Notes under the pieces: generated by a model
What the model saw: the letters and a program-made list of their open reading frames with translations, nothing else
Databases searched by the model: none
What the model was told of the DNA's origin: nothing
Made by a program: the position numbers and the translations under genes
Shown: in pieces, positions 22,504 to 33,934 of the stretch
How positions within the stretch are numbered: position 1 is the stretch's first letter
Layout: the number at the start of each line of letters is the position of its first letter
Source: Bin87 sp964502995
Lineage (GTDB): Bacteria > Chloroflexota > Dehalococcoidia > Lucifugimonadales > UBA3495
Assembly: GCA_964502995.1 (NCBI GenBank)
Contig: CAZCZB010000018.1
Coordinates: 1 to 49,427 of the forward strand
Direction of reading: 5' to 3'
Length of the DNA: 49,427 nt

Positions 22504-23113
22504 CACTCCCGGAACAACCCGCTCTCTCGGCCAACTCATCGAGCGGCTGCACCAGCTTCCCGGCATTGGCCCCAAGAGCGCCCAGCGCATCGCCTATCAC
22601 ATCGCCCACGTGCCGGACGAGGAGGCCCGCGCCCTGGCCGACGCCATCGTCGCCGTCAAGGACATGATCCTGTTCTGCGACGAATGCCGCAACCTCACCG
22701 ACGCCTCGCCCTGCGCCATCTGCGCCAACCCCCAGCGCAACCGCGACCAGATCTGCGTCGTCGAGGAATCCCGCGATCTCGTCGCGCTGGAACGCACCCG
22801 CGTCTATCGCGGCCTTTACCACGTTCTCCACGGCGCGCTGTCTCCGCTCAACGGCATTGGCCCCGAGGACATTCACCTGCCGCAGCTATTCGCCCGCCTG
22901 CAGGATCAGGACAACCCGTTGCAGGAGTTGATCGTCGCCACAAATCCCACCCTGGAGGGCGACGCCACCGCCGATTTCATCCATCGACGGCTGGCCGGCA
23001 CGGGTATCCGCATCACCCGCCTGGCCCTGGGCCTGCCCGTGGGCGGCTCCCTCGAATTCGCCGATGAAACCACCCTCAGCCGCGCCATCTCCGGCCGCAA
23101 CCAACTGGAATAG
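22490..23113 (+). CDS. recR: Recombination mediator protein RecR
   Basis: A 207-residue RecR, which with RecO loads RecA at gaps. The helix-hairpin-helix HQLPGIGPKSAQR is at the N-terminus. The zinc finger cysteines are 63, 66, 75 and 78. The Toprim domain starts with ICVVEESRDLVALE and carries HVLHGALSPLNGIGPED. The C-terminal Walker-like GLPVGGSLEFADE is present. ATG 22490 has no Shine-Dalgarno sequence. Its upstream region is the last, partial unit of a tandem array in which the same start codon recurs three times out of frame context. recO follows 97 bases later, with a palindrome between them. Confidence 0.95.
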   Translation: MTTDPTPGTTRSLGQLIERLHQLPGIGPKSAQRIAYHIAHVPDEEARALADAIVAVKDMILFCDECRNLTDASPCAICANPQRNRDQICVVEESRDLVALERTRVYRGLYHVLHGALSPLNGIGPEDIHLPQLFARLQDQDNPLQELIVATNPTLEGDATADFIHRRLAGTGIRITRLALGLPVGGSLEFADETTLSRAISGRNQLE

Positions 23114-23159
23114 CCCAGAACGCACCGAGACTGTCGAAACCCAGACGTTCAGCCCCATC

Positions 23160-23192
<33 letters not shown>

Positions 23193-23209
23193 CACAACCC
23201 ATCACCCTC

Positions 23210-23992
23210 ATGACCCAACCCCGCAACTACCGCGCCATTGGCCTGACCCTGCGCAAGACGCCGGTGGGCGAGGCCGATCTGATCTCGTCGCTTTACACGC
23301 GGGAGCACGGCAAGCTTGAGGTGCTGGCCCGTGGCGCGCGCCGCCTCACCAGCCGGCTGGTCGGACACTTCGAGCCGCTCACCCTGCTGCGCCTCTCCGT
23401 AACCCGTGGCCGTTCGCTGGATATGGTCGCCGAGGCCGAGGTGGTCAACGCCTTCCCGAACATCAAGGCGCACTACGCCACCACCGCGCGCGGCCTCTAC
23501 GTCGCCGAACTGATCGACGGATTCAGCGCGTCATCCGCTTCCAACCCTCGGCTGCTGGACGTCGCCCTGCAAACCCTGGACGCCATCGGCAAGGCGTCCG
23601 ATGGCAACGACAACCATGCCGCGACCGACCTGCCGCTCCGCTACTTCGATCTCCAACTGCTGCAACTGTCGGGGTTCATGCCCGAACTCTACCAGTGCGT
23701 GGAATGCGGCAATGAACTGGAGCCGGAACGCCATCGCTACGCCGCCGGCGCCGGCGGCGCGCTCTGCCTCGACTGCGCCCCTCCGGATATCGTGGTCCGC
23801 CCCCTGTCGCTGTCCGCCCTCAAGGTCCTGCGCCTGCTGAACCGCACCGAGTCGGTGGACCGTCTGCCGGCGCTGGGCATGTCCCCGGCAATCCAGGGCG
23901 AGGTCAACGCCCTGCTCTCCGAGACCGTGCAATACTGGCTGGACCGTCAATTGCAATCCCAGACATTCATCGATGCGACCAAATTTGCTTGA
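23210..23992 (+). CDS. recO: DNA repair protein RecO
   Basis: A 260-residue RecO. The N-terminal OB fold is YRAIGLTLRKTPVGEADLI, with LEVLARGARR and the basic strand LTSRLVGHFEPLTLL. The helical middle is LPLRYFDLQLLQLSGFMPEL. A zinc site lies at about residues 163-190 (CVECG and CLDCAP). It works with RecR on SSB-coated DNA. No strong ribosome-binding site precedes ATG 23210; the palindrome hairpin lies immediately upstream and could affect translation. The gene is co-directional with recR. Confidence 0.92.
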   Translation: MTQPRNYRAIGLTLRKTPVGEADLISSLYTREHGKLEVLARGARRLTSRLVGHFEPLTLLRLSVTRGRSLDMVAEAEVVNAFPNIKAHYATTARGLYVAELIDGFSASSASNPRLLDVALQTLDAIGKASDGNDNHAATDLPLRYFDLQLLQLSGFMPELYQCVECGNELEPERHRYAAGAGGALCLDCAPPDIVVRPLSLSALKVLRLLNRTESVDRLPALGMSPAIQGEVNALLSETVQYWLDRQLQSQTFIDATKFA

Positions 23993-24008
23993 AAATTGCA
24001 AATTTCTT

Positions 24009-24172
24009 CTCACGCGTACCCACTTTGATAATCTGTCATTGCGAGAATGCCGTCAGGCATTCGTGGCAATCTCGTTGAGGTGCTAACGACTACGACCAAC
24101 TGCCCGCGCAAGGCGGATGGGATTGCCATCCGCCTGTGGCGGACTCGCAATGACAAACTGGGTACGCATGAG
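24009..24172 (+). mobile_element. 164-bp MITE, copy 2
   Basis: Differs from copy 1 (14113-14276) at two positions only and has the same orientation. Flanks: CAAATTTCTT (23999-24008) and TGAATTTCTT (24173-24182), 8 of 10 matching, an imperfect target duplication. It starts 17 bases after the recO stop and is non-coding. Confidence 0.88.
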
Positions 24173-24185
24173 TGAATTTCTTACG

Positions 24186-24214
24186 TTGACCAAATAACCG
24201 GGAAGGCGTAAAAG
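24186..24214 (+). promoter_or_regulatory. Candidate promoter for the biotin carboxylase gene
   Basis: TTGACC (24186-24191), 17 bases, TAAAAG (24209-24214); five and four of six consensus positions. It lies 14 bases after the MITE and 89 before the start codon. Confidence 0.4.
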
Positions 24215-24302
24215 ACACTAATTGCTCAAAATCGCAAATACGTCCCACCAGGGTTGACCACATAAACCCCCGGTCTGCCCATCCAATGAGCGAGGTACGG
24301 CA

Positions 24303-25886
24303 ATGTTCAATAAGATACTTGTTGCCAACCGGGGCGAAATAGCCGCCCGCATAATCAGAACCTGCCAGAAGCTTGGCGTGTCCACCGTGGCCGTATATTC
24401 GGAGGCCGACCGGGGCGCGGTGCATACGCAGATGGCCGACGAGTCCGTGTGCATCGGCCCGCCGCCCGCCGTAGAGTCCTACCTGAACGTCGACGCCGTT
24501 ATGGACGCCTGCCTCTCCACCGGAGCCGAGGCCATCCATCCCGGCTACGGGTTCCTGTCCGAAAACAGCGAGCTGGCCCTGCGGTGCAAGTCCAGCGGCG
24601 TCGTATTCATCGGCCCCGGCGAGGAAGTGCTGAACCAGATGGGCGACAAACTGTCCGCGCGCCGGGTGGCCCGCAAGTCCGGCCTGCCCGTGATGCCGGG
24701 CACCGAAGAGCCCGTCTCGGACGACGAGGCCATCACCAGGGCCTGGGAGCTTGGGTTTCCCATGATGGTCAAGGCCGCGGCCGGCGGCGGCGGCATCGGC
24801 ATCCACGTGGTACACAGCATGGCCGAGCTTGAGCCGGTCATCGAGCGCACCCGCAAGATCGCCCAGGCCGCCTTCGCCGATTCCAGCCTCTTCTACGAAC
24901 GGTATCTCGAGGGCGCGTCCCACATCGAGGTGCAGATCATCGCCGACCAGTACGGCAACGTGCTGCACCTGTTCGAGCGCGATTGCTCCATCCAGCGGCG
25001 CAACCAGAAACTCATCGAGGAAACTCCCGCATCGTCCAAGCTCACGCCGGAGGTGCGCGGCCAGTTGGGCCGCCTGTCCCGTCAGCTTGGTCGGGAGGCT
25101 GGCTACACCAACGCCGGCACCGTGGAGTTCCTGGTTGCATCCGACGGCCATTTCTACTTCATGGAGATGAACCCGCGCCTGCAGGTTGAGCACGGCGTCA
25201 CCGAGATGATCTCAGGGCAGGACATCGTGGAGCTTCAGCTTCAGTCCGCCGCCGGCATCCCCTTTGGCATCCGTCAGCGCGACCTGCGTCCCAACGGCCA
25301 CGCCATCGAAGCCCGCGTGTACCCCGAGGATCCCGACACGCTTCTGCCCAACGTGGGAACCGTCACGCAGTTGCGGCTGCCCGAAGGTGAGCATATCCGC
25401 GTCGATACCGCTCTTTGCGTAGGTTACGAGGTTTCGTTACACTACGAACCGTTGCTCGCCAAGGTGATGGCGTGGGGACACGACCGCGACGCCGCAATCG
25501 CCACTCTGGACTCGGCGCTGGCCGACTTCCACGTGGAGGGCGTCACGACCAACGTCCCCCTGCTGCGCGACGTGCTGGTCAGTCCCGAGTTCACATCGGG
25601 CCAGTACCACACCGGCAGCCTGAACGGCATCCTCGAGCGACGACTACAGGCCAAGGGCAAGACAGGCACCATGAATCCAAAAGGCGCAGCCGGCAACGGG
25701 CGCCATCCGGCCGGAGATTCGGCAACCGCGCTCGACCCGCGGGCGCTGGCCGCCGCCATCGGCGCCGCCGCCGTGGCGGTGGAAGACGCCGCCCGTCGTG
25801 GCGGCGGGCGCGAGTCCGCGTCGCGGTGGCGCATGCAGGGGCGTCGGGACCTGTTCCGTTCGAGGCTGGGGAGCGCATCCTGGTAA
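24303..25886 (+). CDS. Biotin carboxylase (acyl-CoA carboxylase alpha part)
   Basis: A 527-residue ATP-grasp enzyme that carboxylates biotin. It begins MFNKILVANRGEIAARI. The ATP loop AAAGGGGIGIHVV, the catalytic IEVQIIADQYGN, FYFMEMNPRLQVEHGVTE and the C-terminal VGYEVSLHYEPLLAKV motif are all present. The enzymatic core ends near residue 450. A further 75 residues, rich in Ala, Gly and Arg, end in RWRMQGRRDLFRSRLG, like the linker that joins carboxylase and biotin domains in fused alpha subunits of acetyl-/propionyl-CoA carboxylases. The biotin carrier frame begins one base after this stop in another frame. GAGGT precedes ATG 24303. No carboxyltransferase gene lies in the window. Confidence 0.92.
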   Translation: MFNKILVANRGEIAARIIRTCQKLGVSTVAVYSEADRGAVHTQMADESVCIGPPPAVESYLNVDAVMDACLSTGAEAIHPGYGFLSENSELALRCKSSGVVFIGPGEEVLNQMGDKLSARRVARKSGLPVMPGTEEPVSDDEAITRAWELGFPMMVKAAAGGGGIGIHVVHSMAELEPVIERTRKIAQAAFADSSLFYERYLEGASHIEVQIIADQYGNVLHLFERDCSIQRRNQKLIEETPASSKLTPEVRGQLGRLSRQLGREAGYTNAGTVEFLVASDGHFYFMEMNPRLQVEHGVTEMISGQDIVELQLQSAAGIPFGIRQRDLRPNGHAIEARVYPEDPDTLLPNVGTVTQLRLPEGEHIRVDTALCVGYEVSLHYEPLLAKVMAWGHDRDAAIATLDSALADFHVEGVTTNVPLLRDVLVSPEFTSGQYHTGSLNGILERRLQAKGKTGTMNPKGAAGNGRHPAGDSATALDPRALAAAIGAAAVAVEDAARRGGGRESASRWRMQGRRDLFRSRLGSASW

Positions 25887-25887
25887 A

Positions 25888-26325
25888 TTGACCACCATCA
25901 GAGTACGAGTCGGCCAACAGTGGTACACCGTTGAGGTCGGCGACCTTTCCCAATCACCCGTCCAGGTCACCGTTGACGGCGAAACTTTCGAGGTGGAAGT
26001 CGAGAGCGATTCCGGCCCAACGCCGCCGCGCCGGGGCCGGCCCGCCGGCGGCCTTGCCGTTCCGGAGGCTCCGGTTCCCGCATCGTCCGGTCCGGCGGCC
26101 GCACCGGTTGACGACGACATACTGCGCTCGCCCATGCCGGGGCGGGTCATGTCCATCCTGGTGCGCCCCGGCGATACGGTGTCTGCCGGCGACGAGGTGT
26201 GCGTCGTCGAGGCCATGAAGATGGAGCAGAGCATCCAGGCCCACCGCGACGGCGTGGTGAAGACGGTGTTCGTCCAGCCCCTCGATTCTGTCAGCGCCAA
26301 CGACCCGCTGGTAGAATTGGAGTAA
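25888..26325 (+). CDS. Biotin carboxyl carrier domain protein
   Basis: A 145-residue carrier. The N-terminal strand domain (RVRVGQQWYTVEVGDL, VTVDGETFEVEVES) is the BT-like part seen in fused carboxylase alpha subunits. A Pro/Ala linker follows, then the biotinyl domain with RSPMPGRVMSILVRPGDTV and the biotinylation motif EAMKMEQ (lysine modified). The likely start is TTG 25888, one base after the carboxylase stop. The arrangement suggests either translational coupling or a fused gene split by a frameshift. It would pass carboxy-biotin to a carboxyltransferase encoded elsewhere. Confidence 0.85.
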   Translation: MTTIRVRVGQQWYTVEVGDLSQSPVQVTVDGETFEVEVESDSGPTPPRRGRPAGGLAVPEAPVPASSGPAAAPVDDDILRSPMPGRVMSILVRPGDTVSAGDEVCVVEAMKMEQSIQAHRDGVVKTVFVQPLDSVSANDPLVELE

Positions 26326-26350
26326 CCTCTCGCCGCAAGGACGGCCCGCC

Positions 26351-26770
26351 ATGCCAGTCAAAAACGGACAGCATTCTGTCGAAGTAGTCGCCAAAGTCCA
26401 GTCCATGGAACTGAACCTGGATTACAGCGGCTCATATAAGTTGCAACTGGAAGACGGCTCAACCGTGCATGCCGACTTCACGCCGACGGAGTGGGATCAC
26501 CTGCAGAGCATGCACAACCGCGGCCGCTACCCCATCAAATTCGTCGGCGCCGGCGATTATTCCGACGGGACGCTCAAACGCATCACCAGCGTAGATCTGA
26601 CCAGAACCCACCGGGTGATCCCGCCGGAAGACCCGGAAGAACCCACTCTCCTCCACAGACTTGCGGAAATCCGCAAAAAATACCCGGCTGATATTTGGGA
26701 CAACGTGCCTACGGATGGTGCAAAAAATATGCACTACTATCTGTATGGCCGACCCAAAATGGGTGAGTGA
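26351..26770 (+). CDS. Putative antitoxin of a PIN toxin pair
   Basis: A 139-residue soluble protein whose stop overlaps the start of a PIN toxin gene (TGATG). It does not resemble VapB/AbrB, Phd or RHH antitoxins. The N-terminal part is strand-rich (ELNLDYSGSYKLQLEDGSTV, then DFTPTEWDHLQSM) and the C-terminal part helical (LLHRLAEIRKKYP). AAGGA precedes ATG 26351. The antitoxin role is inferred only from its position and overlap. Confidence 0.6.
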   Translation: MPVKNGQHSVEVVAKVQSMELNLDYSGSYKLQLEDGSTVHADFTPTEWDHLQSMHNRGRYPIKFVGAGDYSDGTLKRITSVDLTRTHRVIPPEDPEEPTLLHRLAEIRKKYPADIWDNVPTDGAKNMHYYLYGRPKMGE

Positions 26771-27177
26771 TGTTCCCCGTATTTGTGGATGCCTGCTTTT
26801 GGATCGCCTTACTGAACGTACGCGATGCGTTGCATGGAACAGCGGTACGATTGAACGCAGAACACCGGGGCCGACCCAGGGTGACCTCCGAAATGGTACT
26901 TGTGGAAGTTTTCAATTTCTTTGCAGAATTTGGCGCTGGCGGTCGTCAGATGGCCGTAAACTTGGCGCAAGACCTTGCCGCTGACCGCCGTGTAGATGTG
27001 GTCGCGCAAACGTCTTTACAATTCTGGAACGCGGTTGAATTTTATACCTCTCGCCCCGACCAGGAATGGGGCCTTGTTGATTGCGCCAGCTTCCAGCTCA
27101 TGCAGACCCGCAATATCCGAGAAGCCCTTACCAACGACCACCACTTCACCCAGGCCGGTTTCACCATCCTAATGTAA
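26770..27177 (+). CDS. PIN domain ribonuclease toxin (VapC-like)
   Basis: A 135-residue PIN protein. The four acidic positions are visible: VFVDACFWIALLN at the N-terminus, TSEMVLVEVFNFF, GLVDCASFQLMQ and TNDHHFTQAGF. It would cleave RNA with Mg. It starts at ATG 26770, overlapping the stop of the upstream gene by one base, so translation is coupled. uvrA starts 11 bases after the stop. Confidence 0.88.
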   Translation: MFPVFVDACFWIALLNVRDALHGTAVRLNAEHRGRPRVTSEMVLVEVFNFFAEFGAGGRQMAVNLAQDLAADRRVDVVAQTSLQFWNAVEFYTSRPDQEWGLVDCASFQLMQTRNIREALTNDHHFTQAGFTILM

Positions 27178-27188
27178 GAAGGCCCCAC

Positions 27189-30242
<3,054 letters not shown>

Positions 30243-30302
30243 CCGAGCCAATCCAGCCCCGCCACCAACCCGGCCGCCAGCATCCAAAACCAACCCACCC
30301 AC

Positions 30303-30325
30303 TCATCCTGAGCCTGTCGAAGGAT
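30303..30325. repeat. Short dispersed repeat (CTGTCGAAGGAT type)
   Basis: CATCCTGAGCCTGTCGAAGG followed by AT, with inverted outer bases, in the 137-base gap between uvrA and the AAA gene. Confidence 0.6.
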
Positions 30326-30379
30326 CAGCCTGAACTCATCCGGGGATTGCCCTGAAACCCGTCAAAGGACGGTGCCCCC

Positions 30380-31465
30380 ATGCCCGACGCAACGCCACAG
30401 CCCGACCAGTCCCTGCACCTGCCCAGCCTGGTCATCAAGAACTTCCGCGGCATCGACGAGCTGACGATACCGCGCCTGGGCCGCGTAACCCTCCTGGCGG
30501 GCAAAAACGGCGTAGGCAAGACGACGGTGCTGGACGCGGTGCGGGTGTGGGCTGGGCGAGGCAGAATCAGCGTTATTGACCAGATGCTGCACAATCATGG
30601 CGATTCATTTACCCCAGAGACAGACGGTGAACGTAGGATTACCGCTGATCGAAACGCTCTCTTTACCAATCAGAGTGGCACTCAAGGAACGGCCATTTCG
30701 ATTGGACCCAGAAACGAAACTAACACGCTAAATATCTTGCAGATTCCTCAAGATGGAGTGGAGCCTAACGATCCCAATTGGTTGGTTTCGGCTGCGCAAG
30801 ACCTGATCGAACTAAAAGTGCAGTTTGGGGTTGAGCGATGCGCATCAGCAGCAACTTCCGAGGAGGCACCTCCTTTGCCTGATTCAGCCATTTGCAACGC
30901 TTTGGGCCCCAACGCTCCGACCGACAAAGCAATTGAGCAACTTTGGAACAGAGTAGCTCTCACTGTCCACGAAGACTTAGCAGTCGAGGCACTCAACTTG
31001 GCGACTGACGGTGTAGTGGAACGGGTTGCACTCGTAGATGCAACAGCCAACAGCGGAACGACCCATAGACGCCAGATCATGGCGAAGGTAGAAAGCAAAA
31101 ATTATCCCGTACCATTACGCACCCTCGGCGACGGAGCACTGCGTACCTATGCCGTTGCGTTGGCCCTCGCCAAAAGCACCAACGGTTTCCTCCTCATTGA
31201 CGAGGCCGAAAACGGCATCCACCACTCCATCCAGCACAAGTTCTGGAACATGGTGCTGCAGACCGCCCAGCGCAACAACGTGCAGGTCATCGCTACCACC
31301 CATAGCTGGGATTGCGTCAAGGGTTTCGCCCAGGCATCCGCGGAACTTGAGGATGTTGAAGGCGTCCTTTACCGGCTGGAAAAGCACGAAGACAGTCTGC
31401 GGGCGGTTGAGTATTCGGAGAAGAATCTCAAAGCTGCCGCCAAATACGGCATTGAGGTCAGATAG
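30380..31465 (+). CDS. AAA ATPase (OLD/AAA15-like) paired with a Toprim effector
   Basis: A 361-residue SMC/OLD-type ATPase. The N-terminus LVIKNFRGIDELTIPRLG leads into Walker A GKNGVGKTT (41-49). A variable middle follows, then Walker B LLIDEAENGIHH (about 271) and the switch IATTHSWDCV (about 309). It lacks a Toprim domain of its own; the next gene supplies one five bases later. The base composition changes sharply: 30380-30560 and 31140-31465 have the GC-rich codons of the genome, while 30560-31140 is clearly AT-richer. The pair resembles two-gene defence modules in which the ATPase senses infection and the Toprim protein is the effector. ATG 30380 follows AAAGGA. Confidence 0.8.
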   Translation: MPDATPQPDQSLHLPSLVIKNFRGIDELTIPRLGRVTLLAGKNGVGKTTVLDAVRVWAGRGRISVIDQMLHNHGDSFTPETDGERRITADRNALFTNQSGTQGTAISIGPRNETNTLNILQIPQDGVEPNDPNWLVSAAQDLIELKVQFGVERCASAATSEEAPPLPDSAICNALGPNAPTDKAIEQLWNRVALTVHEDLAVEALNLATDGVVERVALVDATANSGTTHRRQIMAKVESKNYPVPLRTLGDGALRTYAVALALAKSTNGFLLIDEAENGIHHSIQHKFWNMVLQTAQRNNVQVIATTHSWDCVKGFAQASAELEDVEGVLYRLEKHEDSLRAVEYSEKNLKAAAKYGIEVR

Positions 31466-31470
31466 CCCCA

Positions 31471-32100
31471 ATGGCCCGCACGCAATCGGCTCAGGCAGAA
31501 CCCCACGTCCTGTTAGTGGAGGGTTCAGACGACAAGAACGTAGTTTGGCAGATTTGTAACCGCAGTCCCGAAACCCCGGATTTCTACATCCAGGACCGGG
31601 GCGGCATCGAACCTTTGCTTGACGCCATAGGCGCGGAACTCAACGCTCCGGAACGTCGTGTCTTGGGCATTCTCGCCGACGCAGACGCCAATCTGACCGG
31701 ACGCTGGGCATCTATCGCAAACCGGCTTGCTGAAGAGGACATCCGAGTTCCTAGCCATCCGGACGCCGATGGGATCATCTTGGAAACTCAGGGCAAACCA
31801 CGAGTTGGTATCTGGCTGATGCCGGACAACTCGACGGATGGCGAACTCGAAAATTTCGTGGCCGATATGATCCCCGACGACGATCCGGTTTGGCCGTTGG
31901 CACAACAGTACATCAACGACATTCCACCATCACATCGGAAATTCGCGCCCGTAAAAACCCGCCGCGCTCAAGTCCACGCCTGGCTCGCCACCCGATCTGA
32001 TCCCCGTCTAATGGGGCAAGCAATCGGCGCCCGGGATCTCACCGTCAACAACCGCCTCTCACAACGGTTCCTCGCATGGCTCTCACGCCTCTTCGCCTAA
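31471..32100 (+). CDS. DUF3226-like Toprim protein
   Basis: A 209-residue protein. The Toprim marks are VLLVEGSDDKNVV (E17) and the DxD in GILADADANLTGRW (about residues 69-73), the pattern of OLD-family nucleases and DUF3226 proteins. A later acidic LMPDNSTDGELENFV is also family-like. The C-terminus is helical and basic. It starts five bases after the ATPase gene and is certainly co-transcribed. I infer a nuclease effector controlled by the ATPase. Its stop overlaps the stop of the convergent MFS gene by four bases. Confidence 0.75.
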   Translation: MARTQSAQAEPHVLLVEGSDDKNVVWQICNRSPETPDFYIQDRGGIEPLLDAIGAELNAPERRVLGILADADANLTGRWASIANRLAEEDIRVPSHPDADGIILETQGKPRVGIWLMPDNSTDGELENFVADMIPDDDPVWPLAQQYINDIPPSHRKFAPVKTRRAQVHAWLATRSDPRLMGQAIGARDLTVNNRLSQRFLAWLSRLFA

Positions 32101-33425
32101 CCCTCGTCAGATCCCGTCGGTTCTGACGTAACCAAATCCCCGCCCCCGGCCGCCTCCCGGCCCGGGCGGGTTGCCGTGAGCATCAGCGTGGACACCACCG
32201 CCAGGTTGATCCCGAAGGCCAGGAACGCCCCCACGTAGCTGTCGTATCGGTCCACCGCCAGGCCCGCCGCCGTTGGACCCAGCGCCTGGCCCACCACCTG
32301 CGCCGCCAGTCCCCACGCCCGTATCGCCCCCAGGTGCAGCCGGCCAAAGTAGTCCGCCCACGTCAGCCGTCCGATGATGTGCAGGCCGCCGACGCCAAAC
32401 CCCAGGATGAACGCCCCGACGATTCCCAGCGCGATTCCGCCGGCGAAGGCCGTCGTGATCGCTCCGCCGGCCACGATCAGCCCGGACGCCGTCATCACGA
32501 ATCGCGCCGGAACCTGCTGGGCCAACGCCGACCACATGATGCTCGCCGGCACCTGGGATATGGCGAACGTGCTGGCCGCCCACACCGCCGTGGACGGCGC
32601 AACTCCCTGGTCAACGAAGTGCGGCACCTGGTGCAGCGACACCCCCGCCTGAACTATGAACCCCGCAAAGGAGAACAGGAGCATCAGCCAGAACGCCCGC
32701 GTCCGCATCGCCTGCCTGAGCGTGAAGTTGATCTCCTCGGCGGCCGACTGTGGACGCCGGCCTGACGCCGACCCTCTCGACGGCGAGCCCTGACCGCCGT
32801 CGGGCTCCAGTTCCAGGTCCTCGGGGCGTCGCGCCATCAGCAGCGCCGCCGGCAGCACTCCCACCGCAACCGTCCAGATGCCCAGCGAGTACCACGCCGT
32901 CTCCCAGCCCCACGCGCCGATGATCGCCTGCGCCACCAGCGGCATCACCGACAGCCCCGAACCCTGCGAGACGTGATTCAGCGCCAGCGCGAACGGACGC
33001 CGCCGCACGAACCAGTTGCTCACCGCCACCGATGTCCCCAATTCCAGCGGACTGGCGAACACCGTGCGGCCCGGCACGTACACCAGGTAGAACATCCAGA
33101 TCTGGCTCACCGCGCCCAACGCCACCGCGCACAGTCCGGCGACGCCCGACGAGAGACCCACCACCATGCCCGCTCCGTAGCGGTCCAGGATCGGCCCCAC
33201 GAAGGGCGAGATCACCGCCGCCAGCAGTCCGCCCAGGCTCACCGCGCCGGCGAACTCCGCCCGCGTCCAGCCGAACTGCTCCGACATCGGCACCACGAAC
33301 ACGGTCAGAACCGCCACCGACATCAGCGGCCGCGCCGAATACGACGCCACGCCCGACAATCCCAGGATGACCCAGCCGTAGTAGAAGGGCGTCGCCCGTG
33401 CCGCCCGGGTCTGCAATCCGCGCAT
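32097..33425 (-). CDS. MFS transporter, OFA/monocarboxylate type
   Basis: A 442-residue transporter with 12 hydrophobic segments and a central hydrophilic loop (about 205-240). It begins with FYYGWVILGLSGVASYSARP, typical of the oxalate/formate and monocarboxylate branch. FVGPILDRYGAG is the loop 2-3 motif and GFGVGGLHIIGRLTWADYFGR a later conserved stretch. The likely substrates are small organic acids. The start is ATG 33425 (a TTG lies one codon upstream); the binding site is weak. It is convergent with the Toprim gene, sharing four bases at the stops. Confidence 0.88.
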   Translation of the reverse strand: MRGLQTRAARATPFYYGWVILGLSGVASYSARPLMSVAVLTVFVVPMSEQFGWTRAEFAGAVSLGGLLAAVISPFVGPILDRYGAGMVVGLSSGVAGLCAVALGAVSQIWMFYLVYVPGRTVFASPLELGTSVAVSNWFVRRRPFALALNHVSQGSGLSVMPLVAQAIIGAWGWETAWYSLGIWTVAVGVLPAALLMARRPEDLELEPDGGQGSPSRGSASGRRPQSAAEEINFTLRQAMRTRAFWLMLLFSFAGFIVQAGVSLHQVPHFVDQGVAPSTAVWAASTFAISQVPASIMWSALAQQVPARFVMTASGLIVAGGAITTAFAGGIALGIVGAFILGFGVGGLHIIGRLTWADYFGRLHLGAIRAWGLAAQVVGQALGPTAAGLAVDRYDSYVGAFLAFGINLAVVSTLMLTATRPGREAAGGGDLVTSEPTGSDEG

Positions 33426-33473
33426 CAAAAGCCGCCGCGCCGGTCAGGAAAACGCGCCGACCTGTGCGAACGG

Positions 33474-33934
33474 ATGGATGATAAGCGCGAAAATCTCACG
33501 GGGGCCAAAGAAGCGCTGGAAGGACAATTGCGGAACGCCCGCCGATTATATCAGGCACAACCACAACGCCCGCTCGCTCTTAACCCCGTGCAACTGTTCA
33601 GAATACCAGAGGCTGTCATTGCCAGTCCGCTTCCGCGGACGTGGCAATCTCGACGCCTGAGATTGCGGCTACACTCGCCCCAACACCTGAGTCGGAACCG
33701 GTGACAACCGAAGGCGAGTCTGCTGACCTGGAAAACTCCGGCATCGTCGCCATGGACGGCTCGGTTTCCAACACCCGCGACGCGCCGGACAGTGTAGGCT
33801 CTACGCCGGGCCAGTTTAATGTACTGCTGGCCATCATCGTATCAACCTACTTCATCTGGCTGCTCCAGGGTCAAAGGCATTCTTGCTATCATCGTCAGCT
33901 CCCGGCCCTTTCGTTCAGCCGGCCGGTGGATTGA
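33474..33934 (+). pseudogene. Small gene apparently broken by a repeat
   Basis: ATG 33474 opens a frame with good coding character (MDDKRENLTGAKEALEGQLR and on to about 33610), which then enters a dispersed repeat (33612-33650) and degenerates. Beyond the repeat another frame continues (GESADLENSGIVAMDGSVSN, then FNVLLAIIVSTYFIWLLQG, a membrane helix) to 33934. Together they look like a coiled-coil plus single-helix membrane protein interrupted by the repeat. Neither part has a known family. Confidence 0.35.
33612..33650. repeat. Dispersed repeat related to the MITE core
   Basis: GTCATTGCC, then a hairpin (GTCCGCTTCCGCGGAC), then GTGGCAATCTCG. This is the same layout as the MITE segment TGTCATTGCGAG-hairpin-GTGGCAATCTCG at 14138-14179, so it is a solo copy of that unit. 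Confidence 0.65.
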
